Shown in pieces: positions 25,756-33,717 of a DNA stretch of 64,000 bases. The stretch spans positions 10,168,001 to 10,232,000 of the forward strand of contig CP108400.1 in NCBI GenBank assembly GCA_045039925.1. Direction: 5' to 3'. A model generated the notes under the pieces. That model did not search any database. It was given only the letters and a program-made list of their open reading frames with translations, and was not told the DNA's origin. A program made the translations under genes and the position numbers. The stretch's first letter is position 1, and each line of letters begins with the position of its first letter. This DNA comes from Yinghuangia sp045039925 (lineage in GTDB: Bacteria > Actinomycetota > Actinomycetes > Streptomycetales > Streptomycetaceae).

Positions 25756-26508
25756 TCAGCTGGGTATGGCGTAGGCCTCGATGGCGTCGCGCTGGTACGC
25801 GGCCAGTCCGGGGGCGATCGACTCGTACGCGGCGCGCCAGGCGTCGTTCTCCACGCAGGCGCGTCCGATGGCCCGGTACTCCTCGGCGGAGGCGGGGCGC
25901 AGCCGGGCAAGCGCCTGGTACTGGGCGTCGATCTCGGCCTGTACCGGCTCGGCGTCGGCCGCGTGGCCCGCTGTCATGAGTTCGGCGAGCCGGATCATCT
26001 GCGCGGTGCGGGCACGGTGCCCGGCGTCGGCTTCGGCCCGGCTCATCGTGGTGGCGCGCCGCCCGACTTCCTCGGCGAATTCGGGGAAGTCGCGCATGTT
26101 CTGCGCGTACTGGGACGGTTGGACGCCCTCGAACAGGTTCTCCGGTCGGTTGATGGCCATGGGGTTGCCGTCCTTCCTGGACTGCTCCAGTTCGGCGATC
26201 GTGCGGGCGACGGTGCCGGCCAGGGCTTCGAGTCGGTCCCGCTCCGCGAGCAGCCGCTCGTGGTGGCCACGCAGGGCGTCCACCTCGTCGACCTGCTCGG
26301 ACAGGATCCGGCCGATCTCCGGCAGCCCGACGCCCAGCGCCCGCAGCACGAGGATCTGCTGCAGCAGCAGGAGCTGGTGCTCCGCGTAGTAACGGTGACC
26401 GCCCGGGCCGATTCGGGCCGGTGTCAGCAGGCCGGTCTCGTCGTAGTGGCGCAGTGTCCGGGCGGTCACGCCCGACATCCGGGCCACCTCCGAGATGGGC
26501 CAGTCCAT
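25756..26508 (-). CDS. TipAL-like MerR-family regulator with TipAS domain
   Basis: A 250-residue protein, close to TipAL (about 253). The N-terminal MerR winged helix shows SEVARMSGVTARTLRHYDETGLL, a coiled-coil dimer helix follows (DEVDALRGHHERLLAERDRL), and the C-terminal TipAS-like domain begins NRPENLFEGVQPSQY. TipAL binds thiopeptide antibiotics covalently and activates its own promoter; an initiator ATG also allows a separate TipAS product in Streptomyces, and an internal Met (MAINRPENLF) occurs at the same place here. GGGAG lies 6 nt before the ATG. A MerR-type promoter sits just upstream. Confidence 0.9.
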   Translation of the reverse strand: MDWPISEVARMSGVTARTLRHYDETGLLTPARIGPGGHRYYAEHQLLLLQQILVLRALGVGLPEIGRILSEQVDEVDALRGHHERLLAERDRLEALAGTVARTIAELEQSRKDGNPMAINRPENLFEGVQPSQYAQNMRDFPEFAEEVGRRATTMSRAEADAGHRARTAQMIRLAELMTAGHAADAEPVQAEIDAQYQALARLRPASAEEYRAIGRACVENDAWRAAYESIAPGLAAYQRDAIEAYAIPS

Positions 26509-26563
26509 CGCCACTCCCGCACGTGTGTGTCTCGCCGGGCCGGTCTCTCCGGCCCTGGTCACG

Positions 26564-26594
26564 ACCGTAGAAGCTGCCGCAGCGGCAACTTCAA
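26564..26594 (-). promoter_or_regulatory. MerR-type promoter with 19-bp spacer and dyad operator
   Basis: Reading the minus strand: -35 TTGAAG, a 19-bp spacer, then -10 TACGGT. Within it GAAGTTGCCGC and GCGGCAGCTTC form an 11-bp dyad around one base, with a single mismatch. The long spacer and central dyad are the hallmark of promoters activated by MerR proteins that untwist DNA. It lies 56 nt before the TipAL-like start, and its upstream edge overlaps the last codon of the LysR gene. Confidence 0.85.
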
Positions 26595-27562
26595 CCCCAG
26601 GGTCGGTCGTCAGGTTGTGGTGACGGGGTTGGGGCGAAGGTGCCGCGGAGGGCGTGGGCCAGGGCGCGGATGGCGGGGTGGGGGGCGGCTCCGGCGCGGT
26701 GCGCGAGGCGGGTTTCGCGGGTGAGGGGGAGTTCGGTGAGGCGTACGGCGGCAACCGTGTGGGACGGCGTGTCGGCGATGCCGAGGCGGGGGACGAGGGC
26801 GACGCCCTGGCCTGCGGCGACGAGCGCGAGGACGGCGGTGAAGTCGTCGATGTGGTGGCGTGCGGTCGGGGTGAATCCGGCGGCCTCGCACGCGCGGATG
26901 GTCATGGTGTGGCAGAGGGTCCCGGGGGTCGCGAGGATCCACGCGGCGTGGCGGTGCGCGGCGAGGGGGTTCCCGGCGGGAGTGGTGGCCTCGGGGGTGG
27001 TCGGAGCGGGTGTGGTGGGGCTCGCGGAGGTGGCTCGGGTGGCCAGGTAGAGGGGTTCGCTGAAGAGGGTGACGGTCTGGATGCCCGGTGCGGTGGGTGC
27101 CGGGGCGAAGTCGTAGCGGTGCAGCAGGGCTGCGTCGAGGTCGCCGGCGCGGAGTCGGTCCGCGGCCTGGGCGGGGTCGAGTTCGGCGACGTGCGGTTCG
27201 AGCGCGGGGTGGTCGCGGGCGAGGCGGGCGAGTGCGGTCGGGAGGAGGGTGCGGGCGGCGGACGGGAAGGTGCCGATGCGCAGCGGTCCGGCCGGTTCGC
27301 CGCGGTGGGCCGCGAGTTCGGCGGCGGCCTGTTCCAGGTGGGCGAGCACGGTGTCGGCGTGGGCGACCAGGGCGGTGGCGGCGGGTGTGAGGGTGACGCT
27401 GCGGCCGGTGCGTTCGAGGAGGGGTACGCCCGCCTCCCGTTCGAGCGCGGACAACTGCTGCGACACGGCCGACGGGGTGAACGCGAGTGCGTCGGCTACG
27501 GCGGCGATGGTGCCGCGGTGGGCGAGTTCGCGGAGGAGGCGAAGGCGGCGTACGTCCAGCAT
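26591..27562 (-). CDS. LysR-family transcriptional regulator
   Basis: A 323-residue LysR regulator. The N-terminal winged helix shows LAFTPSAVSQQLSALEREAG, followed by the linker helix and a two-lobed effector domain starting GPLRIGTFPSAARTLLP. An inserted Thr/Pro/Ala stretch (about residues 178-195) is unusual. It is divergent from the DapA-like gene with 70 nt between, so that gene is its likely target. Its 3' end touches the promoter of the TipAL-like gene. Confidence 0.92.
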   Translation of the reverse strand: MLDVRRLRLLRELAHRGTIAAVADALAFTPSAVSQQLSALEREAGVPLLERTGRSVTLTPAATALVAHADTVLAHLEQAAAELAAHRGEPAGPLRIGTFPSAARTLLPTALARLARDHPALEPHVAELDPAQAADRLRAGDLDAALLHRYDFAPAPTAPGIQTVTLFSEPLYLATRATSASPTTPAPTTPEATTPAGNPLAAHRHAAWILATPGTLCHTMTIRACEAAGFTPTARHHIDDFTAVLALVAAGQGVALVPRLGIADTPSHTVAAVRLTELPLTRETRLAHRAGAAPHPAIRALAHALRGTFAPTPSPQPDDRPWG

Positions 27563-27632
27563 CAGTCCAGCTTACGGTCAGTCATGGAAAGGCGAACTGG
27601 ATCTATCGGGTGCGGTGGGTCAGGCTCGTCGC

Positions 27633-28688
27633 ATGACGAATCTCGGTGCGGAAGAGAACAGTCTCGATGTCAACCTGAGGTTGAGGGTCGGTGGTGATGG
27701 TCCCGAGGGCGGCGGCAGCGGGTGGCTGCGCGGGATTTTCGTGCCGCTGGTGACGCCGTTCGACCGCGACGGGACGCGGGTCGACGCGGCCGCGCTGGAA
27801 CGCCTCGGCCACGAGGTGGTCGACGGCGGCGCGACCGGGATCGTGGCACTCGGTACGACGGCCGAGGCCGGTGCCCTCGACGCGGCGGAGCGGCGGCTGG
27901 TCGCGGACGTGTGCGCGCGGGTGTGTACGGAGCGGGGCGTACCGCTGGTGGTGGGTGTCGGGGCGAACGACACACGCAAGGCAGTGGAGGAGTTGGCCGC
28001 GCTGGCGGGACCGGGACCGGGTCCGGGTCCGGAATCGGGTGGGGCGTCCAGTGTGGTGCCGACTGCCGCGCTCGTGACGGTGCCGTCCTTCACGCGGCCC
28101 TCGGAGGCCGGCGTGGTCGCGCACTTCGCGGCGTTGGCTGCGGGCAGCCCGGTGCCGCTCGTGATCTACCACATTCCGTATCGCACCGGCCGCGCGCTGT
28201 CCGCGGCCACGCTGCGCGAACTCGCGGCGCTGCCCGGCGTCGCGGGGGTCAAGCACGCGGTGGGCGGCGTGGACGCCGACGCCGTCGCGCTGCTCGGCGA
28301 CCCGGCCGTCGCCGCGTCCGGGTTCGCGGTGATGGCCGGGGACGACCTGTACGTCTCGCCGATGCTGGCGCTCGGCGCGTCCGGCGGCGTCCTCGCGTCC
28401 GCGCACCTGGCCACCGCCGCGTTCGCGGCACTCGCCGACCGCTGGGAGCGGGGCGACGCCGCCGGGGCACGCGTACTCGGCCACCACCTGGCCCGGCTGT
28501 CGGCGGCATTGTTCGCGGAACCGAACCCGGTCGTGCTGAAGGGCGTACTTGCCGCGCAGGGCCGCATCCCGCACGCGACGGTACGCCTCCCGCACCTCCC
28601 GGCCGCGCCGGAGAACGTCGCCGCGGCGCTCCGCGCTCTCGACGATGTGGACCGGGGAGCCGGCGGGACCGCCGAGGCGGCTGCGTAG
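27633..28688 (+). CDS. Dihydrodipicolinate synthase/N-acetylneuraminate lyase family protein
   Basis: A 351-residue TIM-barrel aldolase of the DapA/NanA family. GIFVPLVTPFDRDGTRVD opens the barrel; ALGTTAEAGAL is the substrate loop (usually GTTGE); IYHIPYRTG holds the catalytic Tyr; GVAGVKHAVGG holds the Schiff-base Lys. An extra Gly/Pro repeat (GPGPGPGPE) sits in a loop, and about 30 residues precede the barrel. The altered GTT loop suggests a keto-acid lyase other than DapA itself. It is probably controlled by the divergent LysR gene. No strong ribosome site is present. Confidence 0.87.
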   Translation: MTNLGAEENSLDVNLRLRVGGDGPEGGGSGWLRGIFVPLVTPFDRDGTRVDAAALERLGHEVVDGGATGIVALGTTAEAGALDAAERRLVADVCARVCTERGVPLVVGVGANDTRKAVEELAALAGPGPGPGPESGGASSVVPTAALVTVPSFTRPSEAGVVAHFAALAAGSPVPLVIYHIPYRTGRALSAATLRELAALPGVAGVKHAVGGVDADAVALLGDPAVAASGFAVMAGDDLYVSPMLALGASGGVLASAHLATAAFAALADRWERGDAAGARVLGHHLARLSAALFAEPNPVVLKGVLAAQGRIPHATVRLPHLPAAPENVAAALRALDDVDRGAGGTAEAAA

Positions 28689-28697
28689 CGGAGGCTG

Positions 28698-28739
28698 TCG
28701 GTCGGCGGAGGCCGGCACCGGGGGCGGGCCGTCGACCGA
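28698..28739. terminator. Bidirectional hairpin terminator
   Basis: TCGGTCGGCGG pairs with CCGTCGACCGA (one G-T wobble) around a 20-nt loop. It fills the gap between the convergent DapA-like and RNA ligase genes. Confidence 0.65.
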
Positions 28740-29906
28740 TCAGTGCCCGTTCCGGCTCGCGGGCCGTCGGCCGGGGACGCTCGTCGCGCCGCGGTCGGCG
28801 GCGTCGAACCGTGCCAGCGCCCGGGCCCCAGGCAGCATCGCGGCGGCCAGGCTCCGGAGTTGGTCGTCGTCGAGTCCGCCGACGGCTGCCGCGGTGTCGT
28901 CGGCCGCGTCCTGGGCTATCTCGTCCGCGACCGCGTCGAGGGGCGTGCGCGGACCCGTCTTGCTCACGGCGGCCGCCGCGCGGGCCGGGGTGAGGAGCGC
29001 CGCCGCCTGGAGCACGAGCCAGGCGGGCACCCCCGCGGCACCCTGCGGCGGCGGCAGATACGGCCGCGCGCCGCTGTAGCGGCGGTCCTCGGCGAATGCG
29101 GGCTGTTTCACCTTCACCACTGGACGCGCTGCGCCGCCGCCCAGGCCTTCCGACTGCCCGCCCGGCGCGGCCTCGTGCCATTCCCCAGCGGGCTTGAGGA
29201 CGTACCCCTCGGCGAGGTTGCCGTCCAACTCGGGCAGTCCGAACTGGGCGGGGACGCGCGTCGGGAAGACGCGCGGCAGGTCGTCCAACTGGTGCCGCGG
29301 GCCGTGGGCGAGCGGCGGTACGCAGGCGAGCCCGGCGCTGGAGGCGACCTCGCGGAGGGTGCGGTCGGAGATCCAGAGGCGCCTGCCGCTGGTGTCGCGG
29401 GTGTCGCCGGTGTTGAGGGTGTCGCGGGTGTCGATGGTGGCGTCGAAGAGCAGCCAGTGCAGGCCGGGGGCGTACCAGACGCCGGTCTGCACGGGGTCGA
29501 CGCCGGGTTCGGCGGGGACGTCCGGGTGCGGGTAGCGGCCGCCGGCGAGTTCGCCGTACAGCGTGACCGCCGGGACCGGCTGACCCTGAGCTGCCGCGCC
29601 GTCGACGTCGTGGTGGCGTGCGGCGCGCAGTGTTGCCGCGAAGCGGTCCGCGGCCACCGCCAGTGCGGGCCAGATGCGGCTGACGCCGAAGAACGCGTCG
29701 AGGTCGTCGTCGCCCAGGAGTTCGCGGCGTTTCGCAGGGCGTACCCCGGCCGCGTCACAGACGACGGCGAAGTGCGCGCCATGGACCTTCTCGGCGGCGG
29801 ACCATTCACGGACGCCGGGCGTCGACGTACCGGCGCGCGCGGGGATCTTCGGGTACGGCACCAGCGTCGGCCGTCCGGGGCCTGGCTCGGGGGCGGCGTC
29901 GCTCAT
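28740..29906 (-). CDS. RNA ligase family protein, Rnl2-like
   Basis: A 388-residue nucleotidyltransferase. Motif I is AAEKVHGAHFAV (K40 predicted to be adenylated), motif IV is EGYVLKP, and motif V is VVKVKQPAF, the order and spacing expected for Rnl2-type RNA ligases (about 330-400 residues). These seal 5'-phosphate to 3'-hydroxyl ends in RNA using ATP. A Gly-rich insert precedes motif V, and a helical C-terminal region follows. The ATG at 29906 lacks a good ribosome site. It is divergent from a beta-lactamase; no RNA-repair partner (kinase-phosphatase, RtcB, Hen1) is nearby. Confidence 0.82.
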   Translation of the reverse strand: MSDAAPEPGPGRPTLVPYPKIPARAGTSTPGVREWSAAEKVHGAHFAVVCDAAGVRPAKRRELLGDDDLDAFFGVSRIWPALAVAADRFAATLRAARHHDVDGAAAQGQPVPAVTLYGELAGGRYPHPDVPAEPGVDPVQTGVWYAPGLHWLLFDATIDTRDTLNTGDTRDTSGRRLWISDRTLREVASSAGLACVPPLAHGPRHQLDDLPRVFPTRVPAQFGLPELDGNLAEGYVLKPAGEWHEAAPGGQSEGLGGGAARPVVKVKQPAFAEDRRYSGARPYLPPPQGAAGVPAWLVLQAAALLTPARAAAAVSKTGPRTPLDAVADEIAQDAADDTAAAVGGLDDDQLRSLAAAMLPGARALARFDAADRGATSVPGRRPASRNGH

Positions 29907-30058
29907 GTGGGTGATCGTGGCCGTTGCCCTCCGCCGCGGGCAACAGGGTTGTTCCGCGGCACGGGTCACGAGGTCGGCGTGTCGCCTCGGACGCGGGCGG
30001 CTCGCCGGGGTTGGGTCGGTGGGAGTTCAACGCGCGTACGGGAGAGCGGGGTCGGCGG

Positions 30059-31195
30059 GTGGCCGTGGAAAGGCTCGGCAGGTCTGGACGTTCTGGAGGG
30101 TCTGGACGTTCTGGAGAGTCTGGGAAGTCGGAAAGATCGGGAACATCTGGAAGGCCTGGAGGCTCCGGCCCGACGAGGCGCGCCGTCCTGGCGGCGCTGG
30201 CAGCCGTCTCCCTGGCGGGATGCGCGGACGACGGGGATTCAGGGGCGGTGGCAAAGACGTCTGCGTCTGAAGTGCCCGCGTCGGGAACGCCGCACGGCGC
30301 CCCGCAGTCGCCGACACAACCCGGGGCCGTGGCTGTGCCCGACGCTGCACCGGTGCCCGCCGAGGCCTTCGTCGAGTTGGAACGCGCGCACGACGCCCGG
30401 CTGGGGGTGTTCGCGGTGGCGACCGGTACCGGAGTCGTGGTGGCGTACCGCGCCGACGAACGCTTTGCGTTCTGCTCGACCTTCAAGGCGTTGGCCGCGG
30501 CGGCCGTCCTCGATCGGCGCCCTGTCGCGGCCCTGGAGGAGCGGATCACCTTCACGCGAGCCGAGGTCAACTCGATCTCCCCGATCACGAAGGACCGCGT
30601 CGACACCGGGATGACCGTCCGCGAACTCTGCGACGCCGCCGTCCGGTTCAGCGACGGTACGGCCGGAAACCTGCTGATGCGCGACGTCGGCGGCCCGGCC
30701 GGGCTGACCGCGTACCTGCGCGGACTCGGGGACGCCGTCAGCCGGATGGACCAGTACGAGCCGGAGCTCAACGAGGACCCGCCCGGCGATCCGCGCGACA
30801 CCACCACTCCGCGCGCGATCGCCGAGGACTTCAGGCGGCTCGTGCTCGGCGACGCCCTGCCCGCCGACAAACGCGCCTTGCTCCGCGACTGGCTGGAGCG
30901 CAACACGACGGGGGACAAGCGCATCCGCGCCGGGTTGCCCGCCGGATGGACGGCCGCGGACAAGACGGGGACGGGCGACTACGGGCGGGCGAACGACATT
31001 GCCGTCGCGTGGCCGCCCTACGCCGCTGGCGCCTCCGACGCCTCCGACGCCCCCAGCCTCTCCCGCGACTCCACCGGTCCGATCGTGCTGGCCGTGATGT
31101 CCGACCGCATCGGGTACGACGCCGAGCCGGACGAGTCGCTGATCGCGGCGGCGACCGCCCACGTCGTCGCGGGACTCGGCGGCACGGCCGGGTAG
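30059..31195 (+). CDS. Class A beta-lactamase, Tat lipoprotein with repeat-encoded N-terminus
   Basis: About 378 residues. The active site is readable: STFK (nucleophile Ser70 and Lys73), FSDGTAGN in place of SDN, EPELNE (Glu166 region), and DKTGTGDYG (KTG). These fit an active penicillinase, with the SDG variant that I recall from other actinomycete enzymes. The export signal TRRAVLAALAAVSLAGC is both twin-arginine and lipobox. About 45 Gly/Ser/Arg-rich residues, encoded partly by an 18-bp tandem duplication, precede it, which is odd for a signal peptide. GTG at 30059 or 30065 may be the start. Confidence 0.9.
   Translation: MAVERLGRSGRSGGSGRSGESGKSERSGTSGRPGGSGPTRRAVLAALAAVSLAGCADDGDSGAVAKTSASEVPASGTPHGAPQSPTQPGAVAVPDAAPVPAEAFVELERAHDARLGVFAVATGTGVVVAYRADERFAFCSTFKALAAAAVLDRRPVAALEERITFTRAEVNSISPITKDRVDTGMTVRELCDAAVRFSDGTAGNLLMRDVGGPAGLTAYLRGLGDAVSRMDQYEPELNEDPPGDPRDTTTPRAIAEDFRRLVLGDALPADKRALLRDWLERNTTGDKRIRAGLPAGWTAADKTGTGDYGRANDIAVAWPPYAAGASDASDAPSLSRDSTGPIVLAVMSDRIGYDAEPDESLIAAATAHVVAGLGGTAG
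30081..30116 (+). repeat. Perfect 18-bp tandem duplication in beta-lactamase N-terminus
   Basis: Two identical adjacent 18-bp units starting GGTCTGGACG, followed by further diverged copies to about 30170. The stretch is less GC-rich than its surroundings and encodes Gly-Ser-Gly-Arg-Ser repeats before the signal peptide. Confidence 0.9.
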
Positions 31196-31286
31196 TCGCG
31201 GACGCCGATGTGGTCGCGCACACTGTCACATCGGCGGTGCCGGACCCGTCATTGCGGTGACGGCGCGCGACGGAGGAATGTGACGG

Positions 31287-32300
31287 ATGGGCGAGGACGA
31301 CTTTCTGGCGGCTCGGTTCGCGGCGGAACGCGCGCGGCTGCGGGCGGTTGCGTACCGCATGCTCGGCTCCTCGCACGAGGCCGACGATGCGCTGCGGGAG
31401 GCGTGGCGGCGGCTGAGCCGTACGGACGTCCGCAGCGTGGACAACCTCGCGGGCTGGCTGTCCATCGTGGTGGGCCGCGTGTGCCTCGACCGGCTCCGGT
31501 CGAGGCCGGATCTCGAGACGCCCGAGACGCCCGAGACGGCCGAGACCGCCGAGACGCCCGAGGTGCCGGGATCGCCACGCGGCGAAGGCAGGTGGAGCGA
31601 GCGTACGTTCGGCCTCGCCGATCCGGAGGAGACGGCGCTGCACGCGGACGCGGTCGGCGTCGCGCTGCTCGCGGTGCTGGAGACGGTGACGCCTGCGGAG
31701 CGGCTGGCGTTCGTGATGCACGACGTGTTCGCGCTGCCGTTCGACGAGGCGGCAGAGGTCGCGGGCGGCACGCCGACCGCCGCGCGACAACTGGCGTCGG
31801 CTACGCGCCGCCGACTCCAGGGGACGTCCGGCTGTGCGACGGCGGACACCAACACCGTTCGTATCGCGTCGGACGTGCCTACGGATGCCGCAACCGACGC
31901 GGACCGAGTACGCCGCCGCCGGGTCGTCGAGGCGTTCCTCGCGGCGTCCCGTCAGCGGGACTTCGTGGCCCTGCGGTCGCTGTTGGACCCGGACGCGGTG
32001 TTGCGCGCGGATACCGCCGCTGACGGCGAGCCCGGCGCGCTCGGCCTGGTACGGGGTGCCCATGCCGTGGCCGACGCCTTCGCCGCTCACACGCGGGACG
32101 CGCACCTGCACGTTGCGCTCGTCGACGGCGAACCAGGTTTGGTGTGGGCCCCGGGCGGTTGGCCGGAGGCGGCGTTCGCCTTCACGATCGCGGACGACGG
32201 CGAACGCGTCACGGGCATCGACGTACTCGCCGACCCCGACCACCTGGTGGACCTCGACACCGACACCGACACCGACACCGACGCAGACGTCGCTCAGTAG
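31287..32300 (+). CDS. ECF41-type sigma factor with SnoaL-like C-terminal domain
   Basis: A 337-residue ECF sigma factor. Sigma2 is LRAVAYRMLGSSHEADDAL; sigma4 includes LPFDEAAEVAGGTPTAARQLASATRR; between them lies an acidic Glu-Thr-Pro repeat. The C-terminal 150 residues form a SnoaL-like domain (VEAFLAASRQRDFVALRSLL, PGALGLVRGAHAVADAF), which in ECF41 sigma factors controls activity in place of an anti-sigma factor. The last residues are an Asp-Thr repeat from (GACACC)4. GGAGG lies about 10 nt before the ATG. The nearby NAD-epimerase could be the usual target type. Confidence 0.92.
   Translation: MGEDDFLAARFAAERARLRAVAYRMLGSSHEADDALREAWRRLSRTDVRSVDNLAGWLSIVVGRVCLDRLRSRPDLETPETPETAETAETPEVPGSPRGEGRWSERTFGLADPEETALHADAVGVALLAVLETVTPAERLAFVMHDVFALPFDEAAEVAGGTPTAARQLASATRRRLQGTSGCATADTNTVRIASDVPTDAATDADRVRRRRVVEAFLAASRQRDFVALRSLLDPDAVLRADTAADGEPGALGLVRGAHAVADAFAAHTRDAHLHVALVDGEPGLVWAPGGWPEAAFAFTIADDGERVTGIDVLADPDHLVDLDTDTDTDTDADVAQ
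32256..32279 (+). repeat. (GACACC)4 hexamer tract
   Basis: Four perfect GACACC units near the 3' end of the sigma factor gene, encoding an Asp-Thr tail. A candidate for slipped-strand length change; a change would stay in frame because the unit is 6 bp. Confidence 0.9.
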
Positions 32301-33085
32301 TGCCCGGTGAGAGCGGCGGTCGGATTGACGGCGACGGTGTGGGTCACGCAGGAGCCGGTGTTCGTGGCCAAGTGGAGGAGGAACGCGGTGGGTTCGTCGA
32401 CGTAGCCGATCGGGCGGTCGGGGTGCAGGGCGAGCTCGGTCTGCCGGTAGGTGCTCGGCGCGACGGCGAGGGTGGTGCCGGCGAACGGAGCCGTGATGTG
32501 GCGGTGCACGTGCCCGGACAGTACGCGGACGGTGTGGGGGTGGCGGGCGATCACCTCGGCGAGGGCGTCGCCGTCGGTGAGCCGCATCTTGTCGAGGTAC
32601 GGGATGCCGACCGGGATCGGCGGGTGGTGGACGACGACGAACGCGGGCAGGTCGGGGCGTTCGGCGAGCGCCTCGTCGAGCCAGGAGAGCTGAGCGGCGC
32701 CGAGGTGTCCGGAAGGGTCGTGGCCGGGGATCTTCGAGTCCAGGACGACGACCGTCGCGAGAGGGAAGTCGGCTCTGTACCGGGTCTCCTTGCCGCCGCC
32801 GAGGTGCCAGGTCCCGGCGAATTCGGCGGCCAGGGCGTCTGGTTCGTCGTGGTTGCCGGCGGCGAGGAGTACCGGGAGCGGGAAGCGTCCGATGATGGTG
32901 CGGAGGGCGGCGTACGCCTGGGGCTCCCCGTGGTCGGCGAGGTCCCCGCTGATGACGACGCAGTCCGGACGCGGGTCGAGGCCGAGCGTGCGCGACAGGG
33001 CCTTGTGGAGGCCTGCGGCGGGGAGCGCGGCGAGCGGTCCGGTGGTGATGTGCGGATCGCTGAGGTGTGCGAGTGAGAACGCCAT
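32294..33085 (-). CDS. Calcineurin-like metallophosphoesterase (cyclic nucleotide PDE type)
   Basis: A 263-residue metallophosphoesterase. The metal-binding set is complete: LSDPHI, VISGDLADHG, AAGNHDEP, VVVHHPPIP and LSGHVHRH. This order matches class III cyclic-nucleotide phosphodiesterases (CpdA/Rv0805-like), which also hydrolyse other phosphodiesters. Its stop overlaps the end of the convergent sigma factor gene by 7 bp. The ATG at 33085 is the natural start, though its ribosome site is weak. A cytosolic role in signalling or nucleotide turnover is likely. Confidence 0.9.
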   Translation of the reverse strand: MAFSLAHLSDPHITTGPLAALPAAGLHKALSRTLGLDPRPDCVVISGDLADHGEPQAYAALRTIIGRFPLPVLLAAGNHDEPDALAAEFAGTWHLGGGKETRYRADFPLATVVVLDSKIPGHDPSGHLGAAQLSWLDEALAERPDLPAFVVVHHPPIPVGIPYLDKMRLTDGDALAEVIARHPHTVRVLSGHVHRHITAPFAGTTLAVAPSTYRQTELALHPDRPIGYVDEPTAFLLHLATNTGSCVTHTVAVNPTAALTGHY

Positions 33086-33310
33086 GTCCCGTACCGTGGG
33101 CGCTCGTTCGGTGTTACGGCAAGGTTTCACGCTCTGGGCGGAAACGGAGTGGCAGAGCCCGGTTGACGGGCTTCGCGGGCGGGTCGGTGGGTGCGTCCGC
33201 GGTGCATCCGCAGTGCATCGGCCGGTGCGTCGGCGTCCCGCAACCGGTCCAGGAAATTCGCTGTCGACCGGTCCAATCATCTGGACCGGTGGCGGCGTAG
33301 CGTCGTGGAC

Positions 33311-33715
33311 ATGCCGAAGTTCAACCATCTGCTCCAGGTCACGCCGCCGTTCATCCCCGACGGCGCCGAGGCCATGACCATGACCATCGAACTGCCGCCC
33401 GGCGACCCCGGTACGCCGCCGCACCGGCACACCGGCCCCGTCTTCGGATACCTCGTCGAAGGCGAGCTGGTGTTCGAACTCGAAGGCGAGCCGGAGCGGG
33501 TGCTCCGCGCCGGAGAGGCGTTCTGGGAGCCCGGCGGGGACGTGATCCACTACCAGGCCGGCAACAACCTGGACGACGGGTGGACGCGCTTCGCCGTCGT
33601 CATGCTCGGCGTCCCCGGCGAACCGATGCTGACGCTCGTCGACGAGGCCGAGTTGCGGGCGCGGCGTGCTTTGCGGGCCCCGCGTCCGGCCGCCGCACCC
33701 GCAGGGGAGGAGTGA
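33311..33715 (+). CDS. Cupin-domain protein
   Basis: A 134-residue single-domain cupin. Motif 1 is PPHRHTGPVFGYLVEGELVFE (two His, Glu-like), and motif 2 is PGGDVIHYQAG. It should bind one metal ion, but the enzymatic role is open. It is immediately followed by an NAD-epimerase gene 2 nt away, with GGGGAGG at the end of this gene serving the next, so the two form an operon. Confidence 0.88.
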   Translation: MPKFNHLLQVTPPFIPDGAEAMTMTIELPPGDPGTPPHRHTGPVFGYLVEGELVFELEGEPERVLRAGEAFWEPGGDVIHYQAGNNLDDGWTRFAVVMLGVPGEPMLTLVDEAELRARRALRAPRPAAAPAGEE

Positions 33716-33717
33716 CC

